A stretch of 64,000 nucleotides of DNA, from assembly GCA_014773175.1 (NCBI GenBank), contig VXCM01003400.1, positions 65,191 through 129,190 of the forward strand, read 5' to 3'. A model generated the notes under the pieces. It was not told where the DNA came from. It made no database searches and saw nothing but the letters and a program-made list of their open reading frames with translations. This DNA is from Lucifuga dentata (lineage: Eukaryota > Chordata > Actinopteri > Ophidiiformes > Bythitidae). Shown here in pieces: positions 11,003-21,388 of this stretch. Positions within the stretch are counted from its first letter, which is position 1, and each line of letters starts with the position of its first letter. Position numbers and translations under genes: made by a program.

Positions 11003-12139
11003 CGCTGAACTGAAAATGCAGTCTCAGCAGGGATAGTTTGACAAACTGGGAGTGCTGCTGAGGGACTGGCAGGCAGTGGCGAGGGAGGGAAAGAAAGGAA
11101 GTGGTGGAAATGTAAAGAAAGTGAAGTCAGAGGTTTGAGTGGGAGACGTTAGTAGGAGGACAGACAGTGATTTGAATGTGGGTTATGAGGAAGTGATGAC
11201 AGTGTGAGACTGATGTCAGATGTAATAATAGCTGTCCTATACTGTACTATATTTCCTCATGTTTAACAGGGCAATGCAAGTAGAAAGTGGACAAGAACAT
11301 CCTGCCTAAGTAGAAGTAATTCATTTAATTAATTCATTGCAATTAATTCATTACCATTAAGACTACCTGTGTTTAAAACTATACCCGTAAAAAAACCCAA
11401 AGTGAATAATATGTGCTTAGTTACCATGAAAGGGCAAATCCTGCCTTTCAATTTGGATACATTCTGCTATATTTATATATTCTTTATAAGGCAGTTATGA
11501 AAGCTACTAAGAGCATCTATTCTTCCTCTGAATGGAGAGATGGTGGTGTCATGTGGGAGATATCCTGAGAGGAGCTAGAAACTTTAGAACTAGTAACTTT
11601 AGAAAGTACTAAAAATAATGTCCACAAAAATTAGTAAGTTATAAAATTGAGAGTATTTGTATATAGTCTTTTTTTTTTTTTTTTTTTTTNTTTTTTTTTT
11701 TTTTTTTTTATCCCTGCCTGTATCTAAAATGAAATGTGAGTTTGTGTTTAAAAAATCTTATAATCAATATGCCTGCTGACTGGACCAGAGATGTAGTTTT
11801 GATTTAACCACTGCTCTACAACTCTGGCTTATCTGGCAGATTTGTTGTTTTATTGCAGTGTGAATAACAACTGTTGGTGCATTCAGTCATGTAACACTGC
11901 TGGCATTTTATCTGTGCTATATCTTTCTTTAATTTTTTTTTTTTTTTTTTTTTTTTGTTCAAGGAGAATGCATGAGAACACATGAAAAACAAAGGCACAG
12001 AGGCCTAGGAGAAGCTCAAGTTTGTTCAAGCCCAAATAACTTTGAGACAAATTTTCTTCGGTAGAACTCTCACCATAGCGTCATTCAGTAGAAAAACACG
12101 AAGAACCCCTCCTGACCACGTGCACGGTAGGAAAGTTAA

Positions 12140-12260
12140 AGCTCGACGTCAGTACCCGTATGACGACTGTCGGGGAGCCCATATATGGTCATTCTGCTTC
12201 TGACGTTCTTTCGTGGAAAACAAGGCGGTGCCACAGAGGCTCCGCCCACCCTGCAGCTGT
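12140..12260 (+). promoter_or_regulatory. dusp2 promoter: CArG box, CRE-like sites, GC box
   Basis: A perfect SRF-binding CArG box (CC then ATATAT then GG) lies at 12179-12188. CRE-like sites flank it: GACGTCA at 12145-12151 and TGACGTTC at 12201-12208. A CTCCGCCCACC GC box follows near 12240-12250. All are 210-325 bp upstream of the dusp2 start codon. SRF plus CREB sites are the classic layout of immediate-early promoters, and mammalian DUSP2 is a known mitogen-induced early gene. Function is inferred from motif and position. Confidence 0.65.
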
Positions 12261-12468
12261 TATCAGTCAAACAAGTGAAACTCTGACTTTAAAGCAGTTT
12301 TTATCTTATCCAACGAATTCAACTACTACTCTCAATAAAATTACAGCAGAATTTGAAGTAAATTACGTCAGATAAATTTGATTTTTCTTTATTTTTCACA
12401 CTTTTATACAACAAATTGTCTATTTATTCATTTATTGCTTTTATAATAGCTATTTTCTATATTTTAAC

Positions 12469-14455
12469 ATGACTTCAAGCAATGAGCCGCTGGAAATAAC
12501 TGGCAATGAGCTGGTTCACATACTCGGGACCCCCAGGGACCATTACTCTTCTGCGGGGTATGTGGTTCTGGATTGCAGACCTTTCCTCGCATTTTCCCTG
12601 GCGCACATATGCGAGTCCAGAAACGTCAACTGGAACTCCATGCTGCGTCGGAGATCCAAGAGCTCCGTAGTTTGTCTGGAGTGGCTGATCCCGGACAAGG
12701 CGCTCCTGGGACGGCTGCGGCACGGGGACTTCTCGCCCGTGGTGGTGGTGGATGAGAGAAGCCGCTCCGTGGATGAGCTGAAGGCAGAGAGCCTGGCCGG
12801 GATGCTGCTCACCGCCCTGCAAAACGAAGTCCAGGCGCAGATCTGCTTTCTACAAGGTAATCAGGCGCAAGAACTTTGTCCAACATTTTTACGCACCAGG
12901 ATTCATGCCTATAACTCTGAAATACATTGGACTTATAGGACCAGTATTGTAAACTGTAATATACTGACACTGTAAATACCAAATAGTTTTTAAAGGTATA
13001 ACAGTGTAAAGAGTTAACATGTTTGTGAGTGCACATTTTTCCATAATAAGTTCTGAATGCTAAAAAATTATTATTATTATTATTATTATTATTTAATCAT
13101 ATGTGACCTCTTCTAGGTGGTTTTGAGGGATTTTCAGAGACATACCCTGAGCTCTGTTATAACTCTCCAGGCAGCACCCTCTCTAATGTGGAACTGGAGC
13201 CTGCAGTAACAGGCCGGAAGACACCAGCATATGACCAGGTCAGAGAACATCCACCTTTGAGCTCTTATAAGAGCTCTTAGAACTCATAAAATGTAATTTA
13301 ACTTAAACATCAATCAAAAACATGAACACAAATTAAGAAGTACTTCATGTAATTGGAAAAAATAAAAGGATTAACCTGCAAAGGCTGTCTGGATTACTCT
13401 TGATGTTAAGCATAAATTCTGTCTGATCTACAGGAGGGTCCGGTGGAGTTGCTGCCATTCCTATTTTTGGGCAGTGCTATCCACTCATCCCGCAGAGAGA
13501 CCCTTGCAGCGGCAGGGATCACAGCTGTGCTCAATGTTTCATCCTCCTGCCCCAACCTTTATGAAGGGGAGCTGCTGTACCTCCGGCTCACTGTGGAGGA
13601 CAGCCTGGCTGCTGACATTAGAGCCTCTTTCTCTACAGCCATCGCCTTCATTAGTGAGTCCCTCTGTAGATTTCTGTTTGCACTGTATTGTTAAAATGAA
13701 AATTCAGCTGCTATTTGCTCACTGTAATGTCAGTCCACACTCCACTGAGAATAATAGGACCACAAAACACACAGTGACTTAGTCTCCTTTTAGGCTTTTC
13801 CTAAACTACATTTTTACACTTACAAAGAAGTAAAATATCTACAAGATTTTGCTAAGCAGCTTGGTCTAAATCCATTTGTAGCCTGGACTTTTGGTCCCAC
13901 ACTGTAGTTGTTTTGGTTATAATACAAGCATGTTAAGCTACACAAGTTCTTTAGAGAAATATGCTTTATTTTTTTCTTTTTGGACATGTAAAAATATCCC
14001 CTTTGCCATGCCTGTTTAGTGAAGTATAAGGACCAATTTGCTGTGTGTTTGAAATTTCAGTTAAGATTCCACGGATATTGATGATGATTAGGTAACTGCT
14101 GAATTTTCATTTCAATATGTATTTCAACTTTAGTCAGACCTGTATCAAAGAAAACTATACTGACAGTCTATGTGACATATAGCACAATTTGATGATGTCT
14201 TCTTTTCTTTCCATCTCTCTTTCTGTCACACCTACAGACTCGGTGAAGGAGAGTGGTGGTCGGGTGCTGGTCCATTGCCAGGCAGGTATCTCCCGCTCTG
14301 CTACCATCTGTCTGGCCTACCTCATACACACCCAACGTGTTAGGCTAGATGAGGCCTTTGATTTTGTGAAGCAGCGCCGTCGGGTCATCTCCCCCAATCT
14401 GGCCTTTATGGGACAACTGCTACAATTTGAGACTGACGTACTCTGTCAGGGATGA
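12469..14455 (+). CDS. dusp2: Dual specificity phosphatase 2 (four exons)
   Basis: Exons: 12469-12856, 13117-13238, 13434-13653 and 14238-14455, all with GT-AG junctions in matching phase, give 315 aa; human DUSP2 has 314. The protein removes phosphate from both Thr and Tyr of activated MAP kinases in the nucleus. The N-terminal rhodanese-like/CH2 domain (about 20-140, with LDCRPFLAF at 34-42) contains the basic kinase-docking motif LRRRSK (59-64). The catalytic domain follows (about 171-312), with general acid D226 in the VED motif and the P-loop HCQAGISRS holding nucleophile C257 and R263. The numbering of D226 and C257 equals human DUSP2, and the ending FETDVLCQG resembles DUSP2 rather than DUSP1, 4 or 5. 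The ATG at 12469 is the first in frame. Intron 1 has an (ATT)n repeat. The promoter suggests stimulus-induced transcription. Confidence 0.95.
13066..13093. repeat. (TTA)n microsatellite in dusp2 intron 1
   Basis: About eight TTA/ATT units, ending 23 bases before the exon 2 acceptor. Confidence 0.9.
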
Positions 14456-15290
14456 AGACAAAGACACAGGATGAAGGAAATACATATGACAATACTTTTC
14501 TTCTTCTTTGTCTTCTTCTTCCTTCAGCACAGGTTATACTGAACTCAGTGCATTATCAGGACTCAAGTATACTGATTGTGTTTTTGAAACTGTTACATTT
14601 CAGATTTGTATACATTTCGTATGAATTTTGTGCAGAGAACAACTGCTTGCACTCCTGGTATCACATGGCAGGAGGATTCTAATTCCCAATTTCAGAAGAA
14701 ACAAAGAAATGGGTTGTTGACACAAAAACAGCATTTGCAATGTAACAGCAATAAAAAGCCCAATGAAAGTACAATAGCATGAAGACTTGTGATCCTAAAC
14801 TGGAATTAACAGATTTTGGGTAATTTCCTGGATGATTATAGTGCCTACTTGTCTTTTGTGTAGAGTGTAGGTTGGTATAAAAGTGTGTTTTATTTTGTTT
14901 GATGTATGTGCCTGATCTCTCACAAGGGTTGTTCCCTTTTTTCATACATACAGCAATTCATTCCTACACACCAAAATATAGTTTCAATCACTGTGACTGG
15001 CTGTGTTAAAGACTTCAGGTAATATTGGATAATTGTCAAGTTTTCTTGTCTAACTTTAAAAAATGCACTATTTATAGTTGATGTTAATCTAATCATTCTT
15101 CATCCTGAGATTATATGAGTTTATACTCTGGTTTTTTTTTTATTATTGTGTAAATAGAATTTTTATTCTAATTTATTATTTCATCATTTCTATGGCAGTA
15201 TTATAATTATTACTGTCTGTTTCTGCACTTTATAAGTACTTTAAGAAAGATTTGATTCATTCCTAGTTTTTTCCACTAAAATAAACATGC
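14456..15290 (+). other. dusp2 3' UTR region
   Basis: AATAAA at 14750-14755 is a proximal poly(A) signal and AATAAA near 15281 a distal one. The long form would include ATTTA-type AU-rich sequence (for example near 15070 and 15165-15180), the kind of element that shortens the life of early-response mRNAs. UTR limits are not proven. Confidence 0.5.
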
Positions 15291-17001
15291 TGGAAAACAC
15301 ATTGAAATTCTTTATGTATGTAATTATTCTTTGTCTCATATACTATCATGCTATTAACGAGGTCACTTCTTATACTGGATCTCCAGACAGAACCAGTGAC
15401 CTGAAACCAACTAATACTCAGGCTGGTTCAGGCTTTTATGCAGAGCACATAACAAATGCCCGATTCACAGGCTGACCTTGCTGTACTTGAGCCATTATTG
15501 CTCAAGCAGAAAGTATTATAGCTGTGCACCATGGAGCATTTTGATGGATTTTCCATCAAGAATTGGTTTTACAGTCTGTAAGTCCTTTTGACCAAAATAA
15601 CCACAAACAGAAATTTCACACCTACTAACTCAAGTCCTGAGTTTCATAGCTGTCAAAGAGCCTCACCACAAACAAAAAAAAAAGACATCTGAAAGACTGG
15701 AAACCCATCAAGGGCATTTGGAATTTTGATGGTTTTGATTCTAAATGGGAATTTTATAAAGTCAGTTTCCCCGATTCATGATATTTTGATCTGTTGGCAA
15801 CTGAAAAACTGCCATATAAGACCACCAGCATGTAGCCACCTTGCTACATGCTGTGTGTTTCTTAAAGCCTTACAGAAATCTTGTTGGAGCTAAAGATGGT
15901 TCTTGATTTTGCAAAATTCCATTTCTACTAATATTACATCCACATTGAGCTGTAATAAAGGATGTCAGCATTTCTTATGATGACCCACAGACCCAGCATT
16001 CAGTCGCTACAATAGGTGGACAGTTCATTTAACAACCATACAAGGTTAAATGGGTTCATTTCCACGCAGTCCACAGTGTGTCACAGTATCATGAAGAGTG
16101 AATTGCTGCTATTGTCCATGCATGCTTTCTGGTGCACAGTATAAACATAATATACTTTTTTTCATGATCTGGCAAAACATTTAACCAATAAAATGCTCAG
16201 AAATAGCTGCCACCTCTGCTTCATCCCTGACCCTTTATTATTCAGTACAATACCCACTTCTCCTTGCCACCCCCACTCTGGTGTCAGCCATAGCTAAAAT
16301 AAACCACTTCCTCTTATTTGCAAGCATCCATTGCCCACCACTTCCCCAAGCATAACTGTTCTGCTTGTATTTTTTCCTTTCATGACCTATATCTATCCTG
16401 ACAGAGGGAAGTGGAGTGTGTTTTTGGGATTTTCATGGAATTCTCTTGACACCCAGAAAACGTAACACTGCTATATTTGTTCAGATTTGTATTTATTAAG
16501 ATCATTACAATCACATTGCCTTGCTATCATGTATAATCTAAGCTAATTGTAATGGATATTTCCATCAACTGTAGCCTTCCAGTGGTCATTTTCAATATGT
16601 CAAACAAAAGATTTCACTATAAGTAATTTCACTGGGTAACCCATCCTCCTTCCTCAACATCTTTTTTTTTTTTTTTTTTTTNTTTTTTTTTTTTTTTTTT
16701 TGATGCAAAGCATTTTGAAAAGTGAATCGGAAAAGAGAGAAGAGGAAGATAAGAGATATGACACCCAACATCAGTGTGGACAACACTGTGAGTCTGTAAT
16801 CCACAAAACATTTCATGAAATGTATTAACATTAAATACTGCCACGCCAAAACCTTTGACATTAGTTTGTTGTGACACAGCGCCCTCTAGCGGCTATTCTT
16901 TGAAATGACCAGGAACCAGGAGGACCACCAAGATCAGAAGTGTCCAGCAGGTGATGCTGCAAGACTGGTTATTAGCTATTGACTGCTTTGATATTATTAC
17001 T

Positions 17002-17004
<3 letters not shown>

Positions 17005-17063
<59 letters not shown>

Positions 17064-17185
17064 TCAACATTCCGTCATGTTCACTTCTAATGCAGTCTTC
17101 ATTTAGTATAACGTATGATGTTCCGCATTGTGAATGTATTCTGCATCATCAGACACACACACATACACACACACACACACACATA

Positions 17186-17230
<45 letters not shown>

Positions 17231-17238
17231 ATACACAT
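17005..17238. repeat. (AC)n microsatellite pair
   Basis: Two AC tracts (17005-17060 and 17151-17238) separated by 90 bp of unique sequence; the second has AT interruptions. Confidence 0.95.
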
Positions 17239-17522
17239 AACTGCGCTGCTTCCTGCCATGTGACTGTCCATCCAAATCACTTTTCCCTAACTTCTCTTTG
17301 TTTCTTGCATTTATCTGTAGAAGCCGTTTGTTCTCCTTCCTTTCATTTGAATGTGTCACCCCTCCTGGTTTGTTTCCCTCAGCATCTCATCAGTCAGTCA
17401 GGCTCCTTAATGGAAACAGACTCAAGCCGTTATTCACATTCTGTGTCCAGATTAAACTATTGTCAGGATATATCATGTTACATTAGGTTTTACCTCCTGA
17501 ATAAAAAATAGAATGTCTCTCA

Positions 17523-17526
<4 letters not shown>

Positions 17527-17566
<40 letters not shown>
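17527..17566. repeat. (GT)n microsatellite
   Basis: About 20 GT units without interruption. Confidence 0.95.
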
Positions 17567-17568
<2 letters not shown>

Positions 17569-17883
17569 AATTTAAGACAGAGAAAGTGAGAGGGATTTGA
17601 CCAAGGATCACACTTGCAAGAGATATGGTGAGTTATTTGCTATTCACAGCCAAAGAGTGTGTCACTCAAATAGGAACTCCCAGAAGGAGCAATATGCTAA
17701 TAAGAAGGTGAGCAATATGTGTGAAATGGTTAGCTGGAGAATTATGAACTGGTGATTTTATACACACATATGACTGCATGCGCACACACAAACACAAAAG
17801 GCAGTAGTTATCATTATAAATGCAGTCAGGAAAATTACTGTTTGACCATTTGGGACCATCTCCCTGTAATTGATTGCAGCTTT

Positions 17884-17914
<31 letters not shown>

Positions 17915-19737
17915 GGGGNGGGGGGGGAAGAAAGAGAGAAAACAGGAGATAAAGCCAAACTATTACCTCAAAAAAGGTTTATATCAAAATACCAGAAAAG
18001 ATAAGCATTATTATTTTGGCTTGAAACAAAATGTGCACAGACTTAACATCACATGTGTAATACGTCTTTAAAGGTCAATTTTCCTCACTTTTACTTATAA
18101 AATCTTACTGTACAAGAGGCTTCAAAATAATTTGTAAATAAACAGGACTTTTACAGTGGATGTGGCACTGCTAAAGTTTTCTTATCAGTGCTCCATGTGC
18201 AAAGCTTTCTAGTTGTGTATAGATTTAAATGTCATGCTAACCTTACTGGCACACGTGTGTGATCCACAACAGTATTTCCTCCAGGGTTGTGTAGTCCATG
18301 TAAACACATCCTCTTATACAATAAGCTCTTCTGGACTGTACAATGAAAATTGTGTGCTCAGTCTGTATAACCCTGGCATCAGTGACATGCCCCTCTCCCC
18401 CGGAATGCATTTTCATTTTGTTACTAAGCACAGTTCACCCACAGAAACCGAGACACTTGATTGGAGTGCATTCTCCACTAAAAGCTTTATTTTCTTTATA
18501 TTTAGAAAGTGAAAGCAAAATCTATAACTATTATAGGCTGCCGCTGCAGAGGTCACACAATCAGAGAGCACAGCTGAATTGTAATTCCACAGGCTTCTCA
18601 CTCATTAAAGTGGCACTGTGTGGGGGAAGCTCTGCAAAAACAAACTGGATATCCTACCCACACACCATTCATAAGATTGTGTTTGCATGTGTAGGATGGT
18701 AAATGTTTCTGTATGTGTGTATTTGGGCATGTGTGTGTATTTTGTGTTTAAGTGAATCTATGTGAGAGGCCACCTGCCTCTTTTCATCACCATGGGATAA
18801 ATTCTGCCACTATTGAATTTATGGATCTCCATAACAGTCAGCATGATGCAGTCGATAATTGAACAACTTGATCCCAGGTAGGGAGTGAACCATGAGGGCT
18901 GCTGCAGATGTCTGCATGCTTCTTATGGGAGGAAATGTTGCAGGCACATAATACCAAGGGTTTTAAATGCAAGTGAAGTGATAATGTAAATGCATGAGCA
19001 CAGAAGGTGTAGCAGGTGTAGCTATATAACGCTGCCCTGAACCACCCACAACAAGGAGAGGTGCAAGGTAACACAGTGCTTTTAGTCAACACAGTGGCTC
19101 AGTTTCAGGGTACAGTTTTATGAGGCTTTATTATGGGCATTTAAATAGACCACAGGGAAGTTGTTTAACCTTTATCATGGCTGTATTTACTTCTTGCAAT
19201 ACAGAAGAGGGTTTTATATGCAACATATACAATAGCCTCTTAAAATATGATATAATGTCAGAATTTAAAGTTCTCAGAAGTCCACTGATCAGACCTCCAG
19301 CTACAACATTAAAATATGGGCTTACAGTTTAATGCATCAATAATTTAGCATACTGAAGGGGACTATTCTTCAGAATGAAGATATTTGCTTTTAATAAAGT
19401 ATTCTTCCATTGTGGTGGTGCCACTTTCACTTCCGTAAAAGAACTTGAACATTTTAATATCTCAGATTGAGCTCTCATTTAACATGCTCTGGTAGTTTAT
19501 TTTTTATTTTTATTTTTTTATTTTTTATTTTTTTAATGGGGCAGAATTATCATTACAGAACAATACAATGCGCTTCTCATAAACAGGGAATTATCAGCCA
19601 TATGAATGAGTGTACTTCACTTTTCTTGGGCCTATATAACCTCAAACACTGGCCACTGGTGAGAGCTTGACAGGTTTCTCTGACAAGGTCAGAGAACAGG
19701 CTCCTGACCAATCTAAATGTGGGTGAAAGTCACTTAC

Positions 19738-19803
19738 TCCACCTTCAGCTGCTCCGCTGAAGCTGCTCATTGGCCCTAAGTGGCTGGAGCTGCTGAAGGT
19801 GGA
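19738..19803. repeat. Inverted repeat, 18-bp perfect arms, 30-base loop
   Basis: Arm 19738-19755 (TCCACCTTCAGCTGCTCC) is the exact reverse complement of 19786-19803. The 30-base loop contains an ATTGG (inverted CCAAT) word. The arms contain CAGCTG E-boxes. It sits 1.6 kb upstream of adra2b and could be a hairpin RNA precursor, a palindromic regulatory site or the remains of a small inverted-repeat element. Confidence 0.8.
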
Positions 19804-19893
19804 TGTAGAATAAAAACACTAAATACCCAGAGATCTCAGAGTCACACACAACTGGGATAAAGGTCAATGATGAACAATGTAAGAGGATAACAC

Positions 19894-19894
19894 A

Positions 19895-19951
<57 letters not shown>

Positions 19952-19976
19952 TATTTATTTATTTATTTATTTATTA
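19894..19976. repeat. (GAT)n and (TTTA)n compound microsatellite
   Basis: About 18 GAT units run directly into about six TTTA units. Confidence 0.95.
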
Positions 19977-20039
19977 TGATCAAAGTTTAAAAGTCCTAAC
20001 TTTTGCTATAATGCAGTTGAAACCAGCACTCCACTCTCA

Positions 20040-21388
20040 GCTGGAGACATGAGTGTCCTGTGGAGTTAATTGACCAAAGCAATTCCACCCAACCAGTTAT
20101 TTCTGCTATAATTGCATTGGTTGAACCCCTTGAGTGCGGACTTGTTTGTAACAGAGAGAGAGAAAAGAGAGAGGGTGGTCAGAGGGATAAAGAAAGGATG
20201 ACGTCCACAGCTCCACACTTACATCACCGGGTCGAAAGAGAAACGCAAGAGAGAGAGGGGAGGTACCCCACTTATTAGATTTCGTCGTAAGGTCCTGTTC
20301 ACAAGTGAGGATGCTGCTGCGCCTCTATCAGAAAGCTCTGATGAGCGCCAGCGGAGCACAGCATCATGGCATCACGATAAAACTTCACAGAAGACAAGCT
20401 CGCCAAGGATCGGGGGAGAGCTCCTGAGACGCACTCTAAAGCTGCCCTGTGGGGATCATTTCCACCTGAAACAAACATCGTGTTTGGCAGTGCATCTGGA
20501 TTCACGCAGAGCTGAAAATATTAAGCCTAACTTTAAGTTTTCTCTTGTTAGGTAGACTGGAGACGCTGACATCAGCTCTGATAAGACTCATTTTAAGCTG
20601 GGGAACAGATGTATCTTTTTGTTTCTAAGTGAATCACTGTAAATACTGCATTAGATCGACATATTTTCATTTAATTTATTCCCCCCTCAGATAAGACGGA
20701 GATGCTTACGCGCGTTTCCAAGCTAAGACGCACGAAAAGCGCATAAGTGCCATGATTATTTGCTTCCACCCGAGCTTTCATATCCCGCGTCGGCTCGTTG
20801 TAAACTGCTTGAGATGAGAGTTTGCTTATATTTTGCTCTGAAGTCATATAACCGTCATGTAAGGAACCCACTGAGAAATAAGGATGAATCCTCTCCGTGC
20901 GCAAAAGAACTTTTAGTTGATTGGGCTGTTTTGTAACTCTGCCAAGGCGGATGCTCAACGGTCTATTTAACGAAAAAAAATGAACTGTACTTTTTTTTTG
21001 TGGGGGGGGGGAAATTGTTCCACAAAGTGGCCAGGCTTTTTAATCGAAAACCATTGATCCGCGTCTTGACTCATTGCCCAGGACTTTGTGCTTATAAAAT
21101 GGACTTGGAAGATCTGCCATGGAGCATTCAAGCGAGCTAGCATTTGGGCAATAAAAAAAAAAGGGGGCAACAAAACGAAAACAACTCAGGTAAATATGAC
21201 ACAAAGAATTGCTTATAATTGTAATATATTATATATTAAACACAATATAATTATTGTTTTATTGCATGACATCAATTTGTAATACATACAATTTTAAGGA
21301 GTACTCTAAACTGAAATGCAGGTTGAAAATTATTTTATTTCTTGACCAAATATATTCTTCATTTACAAAGACTTCTGGAAAGACAATC
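20040..21388 (+). promoter_or_regulatory. Probable adra2b promoter and 5' UTR
   Basis: CpG content rises between about 20140 and 20930 compared with the flanking DNA. A CRE-like TGACGTCC lies at 20199-20206. A good 5' splice site (CAG|GTAAAT, GT at 21190) and a T-rich stretch ending in TTTACAAAG at 21370-21374 suggest a small 5' UTR intron just before the start codon. The start site cannot be fixed by eye. Confidence 0.4.

Larger units (their letters stand above)
9420..12040. other. izumo1 3' UTR and spacer to dusp2
   Basis: Candidate poly(A) signals AATAAA lie at 9490, 9515 and 10323. Simple repeats: (CAT)n at 10331-10360, GT-rich 10715-10735 and (GT)n 10964-11000. A poly-T run around the N at 11690 and another near 11932-11956 are also present. 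A 34-bp sequence at 9764-9797 recurs with two changes at 11523-11556. No further gene was recognised. Confidence 0.6.
15291..19737. other. Intergenic spacer dusp2-adra2b, no gene seen
   Basis: No coding exon recognised. It holds a poly-T run around N 16682, (AC)n at 17005-17060 and 17151-17238, (GT)n at 17527-17566, and (AC)n at 17886-17912 followed by a G-run with N 17919. In human DNA the astacin protease gene ASTL lies between these two neighbours. No HExxHxxGxxH zinc motif was found among the open frames here. Confidence 0.55.

Noticed and set aside
12160..12375. 71-codon open frame just upstream of dusp2
   Set aside because: It covers the promoter motifs (CArG, CRE, GC box) and has no family resemblance; best seen as promoter and leader DNA.
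17099..17511. Long frames of His-Thr or Cys-Val repeats (also at 6080, 10820, 29119, 30559, 33750)
   Set aside because: They are translations of CA/GT microsatellites, open in several frames at once, without any flanking coding pattern.
21254..21388. In-frame upstream ATG extending adra2b by 45 codons
   Set aside because: The extension is AT-rich, reads as random hydrophobic and Lys/Tyr residues, has a possible intron in it, and no alpha-2 receptor has such a leader.
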